From assembly GCA_036005125.1 (NCBI GenBank), contig DASYQV010000306.1, positions 1 through 6,212 of the forward strand: a DNA stretch of 6,212 bases, read 5' to 3'. Made by a program: the position numbers and the translations under genes. Position 1 is the stretch's first letter; the number at the start of each line of letters is the position of its first letter. Positions 5,929-6,212 of this stretch are shown here, piece after piece. The DNA is from DASYQV01 sp036005125. GTDB lineage: Bacteria > Acidobacteriota > Vicinamibacteria > Vicinamibacterales > UBA2999. The notes below the pieces were generated by a model. It had not been told where the DNA came from. It made no database searches and saw only the letters and a list, made by a program, of their open reading frames with translations.

Positions 5929-6212
5929 ATGACTGTGCGTCGGCTTATTCCTCTCGTGATCGTATCCGCGTTGACGTTCATTCCAGCCACTACGTGGGCA
6001 CAGCAGGCGAGCGGCATCGCCGGCGTCGTGAGAGACATATCGGGTGCGGTGTTGCCCGGGGTCACGGTCGAAGCCGCAAGCCCGGTTCTGATTGAAAAGG
6101 TCCGCAGCGTCGTCACCGACGGCGAGGGGCGATACAACATCGTCGACCTGCGGCCCGGCACGTATACCGTCACGTTTGCGCTGACCGGGTTCACGACGGC
6201 AAGACGGGAGGG
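5929..6212 (+). CDS. TonB-dependent receptor (Oar-like), N-terminal part, cut by window end
   Basis: Only the first 94 codons are present. MTVRRLIPLVIVSALTFIPATTWA is a clear Sec signal peptide with cleavage expected before QQASG. Residues ~29-94 form a carboxypeptidase-regulatory-like beta-sandwich (GIAGVVRDISGAVLPGVTVEAASP ... VTDGEGRYNIVDLRPGTYTVTFALTGF), the domain that precedes the plug and barrel in Oar-type outer-membrane receptors, which are very numerous in Acidobacteriota. Full members are usually around 1000 residues, so most of the gene lies outside. The ATG has no Shine-Dalgarno and follows a pyrimidine-rich repeat. The ligand is unknown; it follows a periplasmic dehydrogenase on the same strand, separated by a hairpin. 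A different secreted protein with this domain is possible but less likely. Confidence 0.85.
   Translation, partial: MTVRRLIPLVIVSALTFIPATTWAQQASGIAGVVRDISGAVLPGVTVEAASPVLIEKVRSVVTDGEGRYNIVDLRPGTYTVTFALTGFTTARRE

Overview
The window looks like ordinary chromosome from a high-GC, free-living bacterium. The best taxonomic clue is the last gene. Its start has the signal-peptide plus carboxypeptidase-regulatory-like plug layout (SGxxLPGVTVEAxSP ... VTDxxGxYxIxDLRPGTYTVTF) that is abundant in the large Oar-like TonB-dependent receptor families of Acidobacteriota, especially Vicinamibacteria. A PQQ dehydrogenase with a fused cytochrome c domain and promoters lying very close to start codons fit this. 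The phylum call is an inference from family knowledge; there is no rRNA or other marker in the window.

Layout. Bases 1-852 (+) hold the 3' part of an RluA-type pseudouridine synthase whose S4 domain is cut by the window edge. Bases 951-2027 (+) encode a putative alpha/beta-hydrolase lipoprotein with a GYSKG nucleophile elbow. It converges on a 12-TM MFS transporter at 2112-3377 (-). The gap between them is filled by short CACGAAG-type repeats, direct on one side of a T-run and inverted on the other, which probably act as a bidirectional terminator. The MFS gene diverges from a large periplasmic PQQ-dependent dehydrogenase (3580-5811, +) that has eight recognisable propeller motifs and a C-terminal CxxCH cytochrome c domain. 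Their roughly 200-bp divergent region carries a good sigma70-like promoter for the dehydrogenase and a tandem 10-bp direct repeat abutting its -35. After the dehydrogenase comes a long hairpin and a degenerate heptamer (TGACTCC-like) array, then the first 94 codons of a TonB-dependent receptor (5929 to the window end).

How the genes may work together. The dehydrogenase would oxidise a sugar or alcohol in the periplasm and pass electrons to its own heme. The TonB receptor would import an unknown ligand across the outer membrane, and the MFS protein may move a small organic acid or similar solute across the inner membrane. The adjacency is suggestive only: the strands and the hairpin between dehydrogenase and receptor argue for separate transcripts. 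The synthase and the hydrolase look unrelated to this theme.

I see no mobile element, CRISPR array, tRNA or rRNA, and no clear evidence of a wholly new system. The most noteworthy non-coding signals are the repeat-built intergenic regions, one of which appears to extend into the end of a coding sequence, the tandem operator-like repeat, and apparent leaderless promoters.
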